The notes below the pieces were generated by a model. It did not search any database and was not told where the DNA came from. It worked only from the letters and a program-made list of their open reading frames with translations. From the NCBI GenBank assembly GCA_032164245.1, contig JAVMKO010000001.1:166709434-166773433 (forward strand): a stretch of 64,000 bases of DNA, in the 5' to 3' direction. Shown here in pieces: positions 40,440 through 53,689 of this stretch; position 1 is the first letter of the stretch; each line of letters begins with the position of its first letter. This DNA comes from Sternotherus odoratus (taxonomy: Eukaryota > Chordata > Testudines > Kinosternidae). The position numbers and the translations under genes are program-made.

Positions 40440-40640
40440 TGAAAAAAATTTCAGATTGGGTCAATCAAAACATTTTATTTCAGTAACTGTGAAATGTTTT
40501 ATTTTAATTTTAACCTTTTAAAAATAACCTCTTTTAAAATAAAGAAATTAAAATTTCAAAATAGAAAATCATTTTGAAATGGAAAATTAAAGTTTTCATG
40601 TTGAAAATGTCAGACTGGAACACTTCACCTTTTGCTGTCC
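40440..40640. repeat. AT-rich repeat of family D
   Basis: Runs of AAATTTCAAAATAG, CATTTTGAAATGGAAAATT and GAAAATGTCAGACTGGAAC resemble copies at 52360-52455, 57325-57460, 58600-58930 and 62013-62290, all built on AAAATGTC/GACATTTT words. Confidence 0.45.
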
Positions 40641-40805
40641 TACTCTACTTTAAATTTGCTAGGGTTCTTTAAAGCTCAAAATGATTCATAGGTAGAGAAA
40701 GCTTCAATTCATTTTTCAACCATGACAAATTATCTTGTAAATTAGGACCCTAGCCCTTCTTACATGTAAAGGATGCAGTGCAAAGTCCACCAAAACCATG
40801 TATTA

Positions 40806-41051
<246 letters not shown>

Positions 41052-41093
41052 TTACAATAGTCACCAAAATTCTCAGACACTTAGGCTGACCAG

Positions 41094-41203
41094 ACAGCAA
41101 GTGTGAAAAATCGGGATGGGGGGGAGGGGATAATAGGAGCCTGTATAAGAAAAAGCCCCAAATATCAAGACTGTCCCTATGAAATCAGGACATCTGGTCA
41201 CCC
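41094..41203. repeat. TA-flanked MITE
   Basis: The termini GGCTGACCAGA and TCTGGTCACCC are inverted repeats, bordered on both sides by TA (41092-41093 and 41204-41205). The TA target fits Tc1/mariner-type movement. A similar tip (TAGGGTGACCATA) occurs at about 256. Confidence 0.65.
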
Positions 41204-42189
41204 TACATGCATTTTATTTTCTTTCTTTGTACTTTGTAGCAAATAGGTGGTATTAATTTAAAGTATGTGGTAGGGAGATGAGAAAAAAATAGGTAGGGAC
41301 AAGGGACCGAGTCTGCCATTATTTAGTGGTTTATCTATCAAAAGCCCTTATTACATCTTTTCGATGCAGCTGTTCAATATTGAACTGATGGAACAGTTAT
41401 AAAACTGCCATTTTTTTGCATTTCTCAGATTTGACTAATGAACCCTTCAGCTGACCAAACGGGTCAGTGGGAAGAGGGTGTCTTATATAAATTTCTCATA
41501 TTAATTAATTTTCAGCAATGATTTAAATCCGGAACATCATAAGAATTGGTAAGTTAAGAAATCAATCAAAGATTCATTAGAAATTCCATTAATAATAATG
41601 AATTACATAAGGAAAAGTGAAGACTTTAGTTCTGTTGACATTGCAGTAGTAAGAAATTATGAACCTTGTTAGCATTCATGGATTAATTCCTTTCATTGGA
41701 TTTGGTATTTCAGAACAGTGCTATAAAACAATTATTGTATCATCACACAGGCTATAACAATTTTAGTCTGTGTACCAGAAAATTACTCTGAGAATGAGCC
41801 ATCTACTACTAAGTAAATGAAAATGGGTAATAAAACTGAGCAGCATAATCATATGCAATACAGAAATTACGGTAAAATCCTTCATATTACACTAAATTCC
41901 AAGGACTTGTTCACCCCTTTCCATGGAAATGCTAAAAGGAAGGAAGGAGCTCTCCATATGGGCCCCCTTGTTTTCCCTGAATCAATTTGTAAGAGGAATT
42001 CCCTCCCCTCACAAAATGGGCAGCAGTTATGCCTCTAAACCCAACAGATCCAATGGGATCCACCAGAACTGAGCTAGGACATATCTGCCAAACTCTACTT
42101 TTCTAGTCTTTTTCCCACTCTGACTAAGGAATTATGGCCCCTATCAACAGTCTTTAATGTGTTTATTTTCACAACAACCCTCTGAGGTT

Positions 42190-42370
42190 CATAGACTCTT
42201 CCTAGATGCTAAGACCTGAAGGGACCATTGTGTTCATATAGTCTGACCTCCTGTGTGGCTATAGAACTTCCCCAAAATAATTCCTAGATCAGATCTTTTA
42301 GGAAAAAAAAAAACAATCTTGATTTTAAAATTGTTAGTGATGGAGAATCCACGATGAGCTCACCCCCAAG
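42190..42370 (-). repeat. CR1 LINE 3' fragment
   Basis: GACTCTTCCTAGATGCTAAG, AAGGGACCATTGTGTTCATA, GTCTGACCTCCTGTGTGGCT and GTGATGGAGAATCCACGATG follow the order of a minus-oriented CR1 3' UTR. A short (CT)n run at about 42391-42408 follows. Confidence 0.7.
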
Positions 42371-42856
42371 AAGCCTTTTTCACAAAAGTGTCTCTCTCTC
42401 TCTCTCTCTATCGAAATTCCATCCATGGAGATGAGAAACCCTCTTATTAAAACTGATTTGTCTCCATGAATAGTTGTTTTTTTTAAAGAATTGGAATTTT
42501 CAAGCCAAAAGACAATTGTTGAAAAATTCCCAGGCCACTCAAGTGAATGAGTCTTTTAATATTAGAAAATCCACGCTATTATCATCACGGGATTATAATC
42601 TCATAGATAAGGATTTCAGAGACTACTTCCCTAACAGGAAAAGTATCATTTTCTTACATTTTAGTTACTCTGAGATGATAAAAAGATGAGCCTCTACTGA
42701 TCATAAGCCTTAAATTTGTCTTACAGTTGCTAATTAGCTCTGCAGACATTGTGATGCTGTGTATCTAACAAACCTCATTTATTGACTATGGATACATATT
42801 TTTGTTAGTTTGTTTTTTAAGCAAGTGAAATGCATGATGTGCTAAAAGTTTGTTCA

Positions 42857-42930
42857 CGGGGCCGGCTCTAGGCACCAGCGAAACAAGCAGGTGCTTGGGG
42901 TAGCACATTTTCAGGGGCCGCATTAATTTT
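42857..42930. repeat. hAT MITE fragment (same family as 59979-60144)
   Basis: GGGGCCGGCTCTAGGCACCAG followed by GCAGGTGCTTGGGGTAGC repeats the left half of the element at 59979. The right tip is missing. Confidence 0.65.
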
Positions 42931-44162
42931 GAATAATTTATCTATAACCATCCTCCTCAATTGACTGACTGAAAAAAATATGTATATTCAAAACAGGGTT
43001 GACTCTTACACACCCATTTATACACAAAGGGATTACATATAGCACCTATGTAAAACTAAAGTCATTTTGTATGCTTGGCCAACAGTCATGCCTCTTCATT
43101 AATTTTTCGGGCTGAGGTCAGTGAGTAGGTTTATGCAAAAGAGGTATGGAAAACCATTCCTTTGTAAATGTGAAGGCTGGGTTAGAGATTTCTGGGGCAA
43201 TTTATGGCTTATTCTATGCTCAAAATTAAAAACATGAGCCAGTTCCTTTTGCTAATCAGTGATGAACAGTTAAAGGGATTTACCTGAAACTTGCTGCCAA
43301 AGGAAACATCACCAAGCTGAGCTCAAATACTAGTAACTGTTACTAATTTGAGGTGTGAGGGGCAAATCAAATAACTTTCATTAAACTGTTAATAAGTGGA
43401 ACTTGCATAGCTTCCCTGGGGATCTGACAATACCCAAAACCAAGGCATTCCACACAAAGACTAAAGCGCCATTCTTAACCCTTTTTATTCTTAAATGAAC
43501 TCACGGGGGCACAAATATCCACAGGGGAGATTTCTAGATTTTCTAGATTTGTATATGATACTAGCTTTTGGTATAATATAAAAAAATCTTATTCATAATG
43601 TACCAAGAAATGTAACATATGTGACTCTGTGGGTTATTGCGGTTTTGCCTTCCTTGTCCAAAAAAGGCCTACAATCTGAGGTAACCCTTAAAGAGGCCTG
43701 ATTTTTCAGAATGTGCTCTGCATAAGCCTTCTGAAACACAGGCTGTCAGAAAGTGCCACAGGTTGGGCACGCAAAATTACTAGTCACTTTTGAAATGGTC
43801 CTAAATCACTTTTTTCCCCCCAAAATGCCTATTTTGATTATTGTTTACAGTTATTTATATCTTTAAAAGATATATGTGTGGTAGATTTTTTTTAAATCAA
43901 GCAAACTGGTTTTTAATGAGATGGGGAGGAAATGATTGTCAATACTCACAAAAATTAAAGGTTGATAGAAATGATTGCAGATATAGCTGTACTAAAACAT
44001 TTTGCCAATGCAACTTGACCTTATCTGCTATGTTAGTACTGGGTCTCTTTTGAGCAGAAGCTTGCCAATTATGCTGAACTATGTGGGTTTTTTGTGAGAT
44101 GGAGAAACACCAAAGAAATGACTCTATTGAAATCATTTTTACTTGTCACTTTCAGTTAGCTA

Positions 44163-44271
44163 GGGCTCCAATCCTGCAAACATTCTCATATGTAATTGTA
44201 CCCACACAAACAATCCTATTGAAGTCAGAGGGACTCTACAGATATGTAAGTGTTTGCAGGATGAGGGTCTA
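44163..44271. repeat. Family B palindromic MITE, better preserved
   Basis: AGGGCTCCAATCCTGCAAACA at the left pairs with TGTTTGCAGGATGAGGGTCT at the right. ATTGAAGTCAGAGGGAC lies in the middle. About 109 bp. Confidence 0.6.
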
Positions 44272-44921
44272 GATTTGAATCTAGGTTAACTGATTAACCC
44301 TATGTATCACCAACACACCAGATAGATATAGCCTAACAACTGAGGTGTGCCGTAAATTCAAATGAAATCTAAAACCTCAGAGATGGGGGGTTTGCATTTT
44401 TGAAATGGTTCAATCTGGCAAAACATCAGATAGCCCGAAGGTTTTTATTTTCTTAAAAATTAGTATCATTTTCAGTTAATATGAACCAAAATGGTCCTAT
44501 TTTCAAAAACCCACAATGGTTTCAAAGCTCAATTTTTTTTCCAGACAAACCAATAAAAACTGAAAATATGAATTTCCCATATTTGCAGGTTATTGTTGCA
44601 AGAACAGTCGTTTTATTGTCATTTCACAAAAGAATTATATTTATGGATAGTGAAATGACTCAGAACGAAACAGCGAAGTATAAATAAATTGTCCCCACTT
44701 CCACAAAGCTCTGCTTATAATCAGTTAGCAATGGTATGTGTATGCCTGTGTGTGCATCTATGTGTACTGTATTTTCAACTATGTGCTTCCAGGCATTTAT
44801 TGCCTTCAAAAAGATGATCTCTGAAGAGCAATTCCCTCTATGCATATTATGAAAATACTTTAGCGAACAGGAAAAATGTCCAAAAGGATCCAAACATGTT
44901 CTGTAATTTAATCCACTAATA

Positions 44922-45222
44922 CAGGGGTTCTCAAACCTTTTTATATTGTGGTTCACATCTTAACAGAGATATTGCCTCATAGGTCACCTTTTTTTGCCGT
45001 TTATGACTGCACTGATCACCTCTCTTTTCACTCATTGAATAAAATCCCTGCAGCAAGTTCAGCAATTGCTTAACTGCACATCCAATATTAGAAAGCGTTC
45101 AATGAATATTCAGCCTCTTTTAACATGATGTTATAGGTGGAAACAAGGAGGTGAATCAGCACCAGGTGATCGACCAGATTTCTGTGGAACTCTGCTCATC
45201 CCTGGACCATTAGAAATCACTG
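44922..45222. mobile_element. Degraded hAT-type element
   Basis: Left tip CAGGGGTTCTCAAACC, right tip TTAGAAATCACTG (inverted: CAGTGATTTCTAA). GTTCTCAAACC tips are typical of Charlie-like hATs. The flanking octamers are only partly alike (5 of 8), in keeping with an old insertion. Confidence 0.5.
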
Positions 45223-45385
45223 CCCTCATTCTTAAGCAACACTAAAATGGTGTGTTTGGCGCATAGCTACAAACAATTCAGGAATGGAAGGCTTAATAAT
45301 TAAGTTGTTCCCAGGAATTATTTTGAATATAATCCCTTGAACCAGAAACATTATTAAATGTGAAATTACTAAACATTATTCTTAC

Positions 45386-45416
45386 CTCATAAGCATTTCA
45401 GCCAAACTCTTTGCAT
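45386..45416 (-). CDS. DSCAM: DSCAM 31-nt microexon
   Basis: Encodes AKSLAEMLM between split codons: D is completed at the start (G|AT) and S at the end (AG|T). Acceptor TCTTTTAG before ATGCAAAG, donor GTAAGAAT. At 31 nt it falls in the microexon class and enters in phase 1 but leaves in phase 2. Skipping it alone would therefore shift the frame of the rest of the tail. Dropping it together with the next exon (31 + 116 = 147 nt) would keep the frame. The residues match the conserved DAKSLAEML segment just after the membrane. Confidence 0.93.
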
Positions 45417-46889
45417 CTAAAAGAAAACATGGCAAATATTAGTAACTGATAAGTAGTTAGTTAACACCTTAATTTTTGTGCCACAATGAAAGTTTTTTGG
45501 TAGATGGATTATTAAGGAGTGGAAGATTCAGGCAAGCTATTTGTTAAAGATTATTCTCTTTCCTCAGATCAGCCATCAAGACATAATAGCCTCTAAAACT
45601 ACTTATTTTTTGTTAAAACTGCATTTGACTATCATATATCTTTCTGACACACAGAGCATGTATAATTCTCCAGTGGCAGTGAAAATGCTCAGAAACATAT
45701 TAAAGGCTTTATTGCAAACTGTTCGTCTTGACTTTGAAGAAAACTAAATTTAGAACAGAATAGAATTTAACTTGAAAAAGCTAAAGACATTCAGTAGAAG
45801 AGAGACAGACAATATAAAAACTAGAACAGCCCCAATAAAAGCATTAGCACTATCCCTTTTTTAACACAATTGGCTTAAAAGAAATCAATATGAGTTAAAG
45901 TAGTTCACAAAGTTTCAGGTACTTCTGAATAGGAGCAGGTCATGACATGAATGAGCAATCTCCTACCGGGGCACCACCAAACCAAATCTGATTGCCTGGA
46001 GAATTGGCCAAGGAAGATCTCAAAAGGGTGAGTTTGTTTGGTCACAATCAGGTACACACACCATTCCATTAGCTATTATGCAGAACTACCCCGTTGTGTT
46101 CAGAGAGAGCCCTACATACAAATCAGTAGGTAGCAGCTTATTCCTATAAGAGTCAGTCATTCAAAACTATGCCAATGAATGGACCCTTATTCCCTCACAG
46201 AGACCCACTGACTTCAGTAGGTCTCCAACCAGGAATAAAGGTCCATGTAGATACATGTTTTTGTGTTTCAAGCCACTAGTTCTTAATTCTTATTTTAAAA
46301 CTCTTCACTGTAATTCCCTAAGAACTAAGTCTCACACGGAGACTCTACCATCTTGAAGTTTCTTTTGTCATAATGGTTCTGCTGTATCCTCAGCCTGACC
46401 TCTTGGAGGGACTACATCCTCCAGACAGCAGTTGGGAACTGGCAGCAAGGACAAAGCAGTTCTCATGGGAGACCAGGCCAATGGAGGAGGGGCTGTTCAG
46501 ACAGATAGGAAAATGGGTTGGGCTGGGTCTTACTCCTCCCAGGAGTCCCAATCCAATCTGACATCTAGTATTCAGAAACTGTCCCACCTTCCTCTCACAG
46601 ACATCCAGGGTGGCTCTTTGAAATTAGCTACATCCCCAGTTAACATTCATCTCAGAAGGAGGAAGATTTTTATGTTATTTATTATGAATATTTACTTACA
46701 GGTTTTTCAATTTCCAATTTCTAAGATAATGCTTTTTTTCATCCTAGACATCCAAACTCAATTTGCCTCTGTAGTCTCCCTCCCTTACCTTCCTCCTCCT
46801 CCTTTTATCTATTTATTCATTTGCTACAGATTATCTAAATTTTAGATCGTAAACTGTCTGAGGCAGGGACTGACTTTATGATATTTGTT

Positions 46890-47440
46890 TGTAAATGTCT
46901 CCTGCAATGGAGCACTGATCCTTGCTTGGAACTGCATAACAATGGAGAAATACCCTTTGCTGTTTATGTACTGATGTGTTCCTTGAGGAGGGAAAATTAT
47001 AGGCATGAGCCCCATGCATTGCCCCAGTGCAAAGCCAGCAGTTATTTCAGGCACAATTGTAACGCCTACCACCTCTGAGTACATCACAGTCCTGATCGCT
47101 TCAAAAACTTGTGCCATGACAACCCCCACAGCTGATTTGCCAACTCCAGACTGGTGAGCCAGGGACCTGTAACAGTTTGGGGTAGCCAGCTTCCAGATAT
47201 CTATAACGACCTGCATCTGGACTCGTATATGACCTCCATTACACGGGTGTCCTAGCACCTGATGGTTGGGGTAAACTGATCACCAGGCTCCAGAAACATC
47301 TGCTTCTTTGTGCAGAAGTTCTGGATCCACTGCAGGTCATCCCAGTTCCGCACGATGATGTGATTTCACCAGTCTGTGCTTATGGCCCTGCTCTAGAAGC
47401 ACCAATCTACATGTGAGGAGTCTGCAGCTAAGACATGAAC
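46890..47440 (-). pseudogene. Decayed PIF/Harbinger transposase
   Basis: On the minus strand, WDDLQWIQNF (about 47360-47330) leads into FCTKKQMFLEPGDQFTP. In another frame the 139-codon ORF continues DIWKLATPNCYRSLAHQSGV and GKSAVGVVMAQVFEAIRTV, the helix-turn-helix typical of HARBI1-like proteins, then VTIVPEITAGFALG and THQYINSKGYFSIVMQ. The expected GGAIDGTHIPI catalytic segment is lost by rearrangement, and no later DDE residues are seen. Frameshifts and truncation make it non-functional. Upstream sequence to about 47864 may be the same element, but I cannot place it firmly. Confidence 0.75.
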
Positions 47441-48932
47441 AGCATCAGCTGAGTTGTGACTGGCATGTTAGTGTCCCTCTCTGAGAGGTGCCTTCAGCAG
47501 GCCCAAAACTGCCATAGAAATGACCACTGACATCTTGCAGATGCTCTACCTGATTCCTGAAATAGGACTGACAGCATGTGGTGGAGAAGTTCTTCCACTG
47601 GGTTAGGATCCATACTGATGGCTCTAGCTCCTGAGGGTGGGCAGATACACAGTAAGTCAGTGGATGTGTTGATGGGCTGAAACCACTCCAAACACTTCCA
47701 GCCAACTTCTGTTGGAGAGACAGACAAGTTCTCCCACACCCCACTATGAACCAAGCCTGAGAGTGGCTACAGCTGTCAAAAGCACTAGGAACTCTGGGAT
47801 ATAATGGTGTATTCCCACAGAAGATGAAGTTCTGACTCAGATCTGAGCAGGGAAGTATGGACACACCAACATGGTTGTGAAGCCCAGGTTTCCAATGCGA
47901 TGTGGATGCTCAAGTGCCGGCTTGGAAACACTGAGTCTGGAGGCACAGGTCACCAGACCCAAGCTTACAATGCTGTGTAGACATTCTCATAGGCACTACT
48001 GCAACTACTAGTAAAATAAAGCCCTTTCTGGGTCTCATTATTAACGGAGAGATCAGATTAAAGGGAACCCTTGGAAGGCTAGTCGACTCAAAATCTCTCT
48101 TTCAATGTTGCCTCTTCTATTTGTTTGTAAAATGAATATCATTATTTTTGTGGCTTTTTTTAACAAAACAAAGACTGATGTGCATCCCCCACATCCAAAA
48201 CATGAAGTAATTAAAAAACTGGGGAGTCCAGAGATCACAAGCAATCCCAGAACAACAAAGCAGTGTGTGCAGGTGCAACACAGTGAAAGAAACGTGATAA
48301 GAAAACAAATATCAAGTTTCAAGCTTTTAAGGAGTTGTTCTCTCAAAAATTGCTCATGTGGAACCCTTAATTTACCTTTTCCTCCCTTGTCTCCTTGTTT
48401 GCAAATCTATCAGCATGTCCAGGATATTGGCAGAATTTGTCTTTATCTTCTCCCTGCCTCTGCTGAAATCTTTTACATTCCTTAATCAACTCCAGGGTCT
48501 ACTGCATGTATTGCAAGTTCCTCATATATGGTCCAATTAAATGTCACATCTCTAAACTTCCAAAGATGTAGGATACAATGGGCAAACCATTCACATGTTC
48601 CAGGAGACACGAGCATATCACCACCAGCTTAATGCCTCACTCTTAATGGATTTTTATTCACCTTTGACTATAATGCAAAATGGGCTCTCTTTGTTTTTAA
48701 AATCCTGCAGGGATTTGCAATATCCTACATCTTGAAATTAGCCACCTTGTCTATCTATGCTGGGTTTTATACCTCACTCTGACTGAAGTATCTGAATGTT
48801 TTTTCTCCTCTTCTGCTCATTCCAGTCTTTCAGTTTTAACCTTCTCTTTCCCTTTGCAATGCAAGAGCAGATAGCCAGGGATGGCGAGGAGAGGGTTTTT
48901 TTCACTTGAAATGCCCCATCTAATTTGAATCA

Positions 48933-49033
<101 letters not shown>

Positions 49034-50279
49034 TAAAGGGGTTTTGATGTTAACAGTTGATTGACAATTTATACAAATAGTGCTACATGATAACAAGAAC
49101 AATATTTTTAAAATTATAAACCAAACGAAGGGCCTGCTTTGGCTTCCAGCTGAAGTCCATGATGGTTTTATCATTGACTTTGAAGGACTTGGCAAGGTCT
49201 GTATGTACAAAAGAAAAGGGAAAATGAAGCCGATACTGCCTAGAAAATGCAGCCATTGATGCAAAGTAAGTTCTGATTTCTTGCCGATCTCAGTTGTGTT
49301 TCTTGTTGCTGACAACTTAAAACCTCTCCTTTACCCTGCAGGAAGCTTTAAATCAGCAACTCATAGCTCCTACAGTGAGATTACAGATAGCCAGAATGCT
49401 GGTTGAAACCAAGGAAAAGCTTATACATAAATGTTCTCTCCTTTTTTTTCTTTTTTTTTTATGGCAGCTTGTCCAGTTGGCTCTAGAAAGCAAATACACT
49501 GAATCACCCAGTGCCATTTTTCTGGAATAAACACAATGCAGTATCAATATGCCCACTCGTGTGTCCTTTTCCCTTGGTTTCAAGCAACCTCTTTCCAGAT
49601 ATTCTCGGCTGCTGCTCAGCTATATTGTGCTCCTCGCTGTATCTGAAAAAAAAATGGAATGAGTTTATGTTCCCATCATCACAAATATGTGGCAGGGTAT
49701 TCATATGCTTATTTAGCTGGCCTTAGAACATCTGTGTGAGGGAACATCTCCTCCCAATTTCACCCACACTGCCAGAAGGAAACCTGTCGCTCTATGCAAT
49801 GGTGCCCAAAACGTTGAATGAGAAAACGCTGCAGTTTAACTGCAGCACCAATATTTAGCACAGCAACTGCCCAAGTTGGTCCATTTCCTCAGACAATAGC
49901 AGCAACATAATCCACAATGGCTATATGTGCCTCCCATGCTCTGTACAAAGCTCACAAATGCATGGCAGTGATTTAGTGAATGAAAACTAAAGTACCAAGA
50001 CTACATGAAGGGTGACTCATAAAGTCTGTGAATACTTAACATATTTGGTAAAAAAAAACACCTGTGCTGATTGCAATAAGACAGCAATATGTTCAAAACA
50101 TTAACTGAAGCAGAAATTCAGCCTCATTGGCATGCTAACTGTACACGGTAGAACAGCTTCAGGTGCATGACTACATCGGGATGTGAAAAATGGGAAATCC
50201 AGTTTCTGTGCTCCCTCTCGCTCACTGCGATCTCATCAGTTATATTTCTTATATTTGTGAATGGATCTCCTCTCTGGGC

Positions 50280-50476
50280 ATTCACACCTCCAGATCACCT
50301 GCTGCAGGTGTGCTTCACCCCCCCTGATTGAATTTACCTTGCTTTCTTGCCTGCATATTTATACCTGCCTCTGGAGATTTCCACAACATTCATCTGATGA
50401 AGTGGGTCTTAACCCATGAAAGCTCATGATCCCTAAGATCTGTTAGTCTATAAGGTGCTACAAGACTCTTTATTTC
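50280..50476 (-). repeat. SINE-like repeat related to the fold-back family
   Basis: CATCTGATGAAGTGGGTCTT, CCCATGAAAGCTCATGAT and TGTTAGTCTATAAGGTGCTA reproduce, in diverged form, the arm sequence of the elements at 6863 and 62531. The left part (CACACCTCCAGATCACCTGC, CCTGATTGAATT) is a lead-in found with the same family. Confidence 0.55.
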
Positions 50477-51039
50477 TTAACCCATTAGGGTTGACTGTGG
50501 GTAAATTAGCAGCTGTACTGCAGTTTTAAATTGGGTGTTGCCACTTATCAGGTATCATTCTGTGCTGGTATCTATCTCCTGCTTGGATTAAAGTGAGCTG
50601 AAATTCAAAGCAAAGGAGATACTGTTTCAGTAACAGTGGGGGCTAGGTTAACAGCAGAAAAAAAGAGTGAAAGTCAGCAGGTTCCTTGATTCTAATATAT
50701 ATTGAGTTGCTGAATCCCTATATGACCTCAGGTATCACTTGACCTCCTTGTGCCTCGGCCACTACACTGAAAAATTGGGTAAACAACTGGCTGAAAACCA
50801 AGCAGGGTCTCTGTACTGAGAGTTCTTGAATAAATAAATAAATTATACAACATGCAACATTGGAGGAAAGCAATTTTTTAGTTGTCTCTACATTTTAAAA
50901 CAATCATTAAAATGCTTTAGAAGGAAGAGAATACTGGGTAGGCTGCTTAATTTGCCTGGGTAGAGCTGAAGCCATAACCCCATTCTAGATCATAACCATA
51001 ACCCCAAATATAGATTATGGAAAGGATGCTCTTATGAAA

Positions 51040-51640
51040 AATGCACTGCAAGCGACATCAATCTATGAAAAAGATGTGGGGGTGTGGTGGATAATCAGGT
51101 GAGCATGAACTTCCACTGTGGCCAAAAGAGCTAATAAGATCCTGCGATGCACAAGAGGGGAATCTCAAGTAGGAGTAGAGGGGTTATTTTACCTTTGCAT
51201 TTGTCCCTGGTGCTACTGCTGCTGGAATAACGTGAACAGTTCTGGTGTCCACAATTCAAGGAAGAGGTTAATAAATTGGAGAGAGTTCAGCGAAGATGCA
51301 TAAGAATGGTTAAACGATTAGAAAACATGCCTTATAGTGCTAGACTCAAAGAGCTCAATCTATGTTGACTAAAAAAGAGAAGATTAAGGGTAGCTTGATT
51401 ATAGTCTATACATATCTACATGGAGAACTAATATTATAAATGGGTTCTTCATATGTACCAGAGAAAGGTACATCATTATCCAATGGCTGAAACTGGAAGC
51501 TAGACTGGAAATTTTTGACAGTGAGGTGAATTAAATGTTACAACAATTTACCAAGGTTTGTGGTGTATTCTCCATCCCTGGCAATTTTAAAATCAGGACT
51601 GGGTGTTTTTCTAAAAAATCTGCTTTTTAAAAAAAGCTTT
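51040..51640 (+). mobile_element. CR1 LINE fragment (ORF2 C-terminal part)
   Basis: GAAAAAGATGTGGGGGTGTG, GCTAATAAGATCCTGCGATG, TTCTGGTGTCCACAATTCAAGG and AACATGCCTTATAGTGCTAG follow the CR1 ORF2 C-terminal order (KDLGV..., ANKILRC, FWCPQFK, ENMPYSAR). Broken frames. Confidence 0.8.
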
Positions 51641-51899
51641 TATGCAGAGAAAACAATTTCAGAATTAGATGAAATGTAAATAATGTCAGTGAAAAGTGAG
51701 TCAGCAATGACTTTAGGATCATAATGATTCAATAAATATTTCTGTTCTGTAACTGGATAAAAGCTAGATACTGTCTTCATATCATATGATGAAATACTTT
51801 CCATTGTGACAGGAACTCAGGACGATGTTAAACAGCATCTACTAATGTTAGATATTTTAAAATCAGCTGCTCCAGAAACTTGGATCCAAGAGTTTTATG

Positions 51900-53645
51900 A
51901 TAACTGGCCAATCAGCTCTCTGGACCATTAATGTTGATTTCCAATAAGCCTCGGAACACTAGGGAAGCTTCAGATGACAGATAAAAGCTAACGCTCTGAC
52001 AAAAGTTAAAAAGGGTACCTGGAACAAGCCAAGTAATTATAGGCCCGGGCAAAATAATGAAATGGCTGACACTGGACTTGATTAATAAAGAATTAAAGAA
52101 GGATAATATAATTAATGGCAATCCACATGTGTTTATGGAAAACAGAGCCTGTCAAACTAACTTGATAACTTTCATTGATGAGATTACAAATTGGGCTGAT
52201 AATTGTAATGGCGTTGATGTAATATACTTAGATTTCTATATGGCATTTGACTTGGTACCACACAACATTTTGAATAAGAATCTAGAGTGAGACAAAAAAA
52301 CAATATAGCACACATTAAATAGAATCAAAACTGCCTTACTGATAGTATTCAAAATTTTAACTGTAAAAAATATTTTGACATTTGTTTTGATCCTGAAATG
52401 GGATGAAAAATCAAAATATCAGTTTGAAAAGTTTAGATTCAGAAATGTCAAAACAGGGATGTTTCTAGTTGGGGCCTACAAGGACCAGCTCTTGTCCCTA
52501 TACTATTTAATATTTTTATCGATGACATGAAAGAAAACAAAATCTTTCCTGATAAAGTTTGCAGAAGACACAAAGATTGAGGGAGAGGTAAATAACAAAA
52601 AGGACGGGTGACTGATACTGAGTGATCGGGATCAGTTGGTAAGATGGAGGCAAGCAGACAATATGTTTTTCAGTACAATGAAATGTAAGATCAGACATCT
52701 AGGAACAAAGAATGTAGGCTATATTTAGAGCATGGGGGACTCTAGCCTGGAAAGCCGTCACTCTGGAAAAGATTTGGGAGTCGTGTTGGATAATTAACAG
52801 AACATGCACTCTCAGTATGATGCCGTGGCCAAACAGGCTGATGCAATCTTTGAATGTATGAACAGAGGAATATTTAGTATGAGTGGAAACGTTATATTAC
52901 TTCTGTATTCGGTACTGGTGAGACTACTCCCGGAATACTGTGTCCTTTTCTGATGTCCACTATTAAAAAAGGATGTTCAGAAAAGAGCTGCACACATTTT
53001 TTCTCTCTGAGTTGGATTAATTTAATAAATCAGAAGAACATGAGGATGAGTTTCACATTCTCTACAGTTTGACAGAATGGGGTCTTGAATGTCTTGATGA
53101 TGAAATATTTACACCCACTCGTGGACATGTGAAAAGTCCTCATGTAATGTTCTGAAGCAGGTTTTCATTAGAAGAGGTTGGCAGGATGCTGAGGATTGTT
53201 TTGCAGCATTCTGTGCATATGGAAAACATGCCATACTGTATATCAGAAGACTCAAGGAGCTCTATCTAGCTAGTTTATGAAAGAGAAGGTTAAGGGGTGA
53301 GTTGATTGGATTCTACCTTCATGGGGCATATAAACGTGATAATAGAGGACTCTTCAACCTCTCAGACAAAGATACCATGAGATCCAATGGCTTGAGGTTG
53401 AAGCTAGACAAATTCAAAGTAGGAACAAGGTGCACATTTTTCATGAGAATAATTTACCAAGGGCTGTGGTGGATTCTCCATCACTGGCAATTTTAAAATC
53501 AAGGTTATAAATCTTTATAAAATATAGGCTCTAGTTATGCTCTAACAGGAATTAATGCAGGGAAGTTCTATGGCCTGTGTTATACAGCAGGCCAGAGCAG
53601 ATAATCACAATGGTTCCTTCTGGTTTTATAATCTATGAATCTATG
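51900..53645 (+). mobile_element. Longer CR1 LINE remnant, RT domain to 3' end
   Basis: The 77-codon frame at 52057-52290 reads the start of a CR1 reverse transcriptase domain: RACQTNLITFIDEITNW and VDVIYLDFYMAFDLVPHNIL, a decayed form of the D-F-KAFD-V-PH motif. After about 160 bp of family D-like AT-rich sequence (52290-52450), RT text resumes (CTATTTAATATTTTTATCGATGAC) and continues through KCKIRHLGTKN-like and C-terminal segments. It ends with CACAATGGTTCCTTCTGG and TCTATGAATCTATGA. Inactive and antisense to DSCAM. Confidence 0.8.
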
Positions 53646-53689
53646 AAAACTCAAATTAATTATCAGAGTCGAATTACTCTGGATGTGCG

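Noticed and set aside
47445..47864. 139-codon minus frame next to the Harbinger remnant
   Set aside because: I could not match it to a Harbinger protein or to its partner MYB-like ORF in this frame; probably an out-of-frame reading of the same decayed element.
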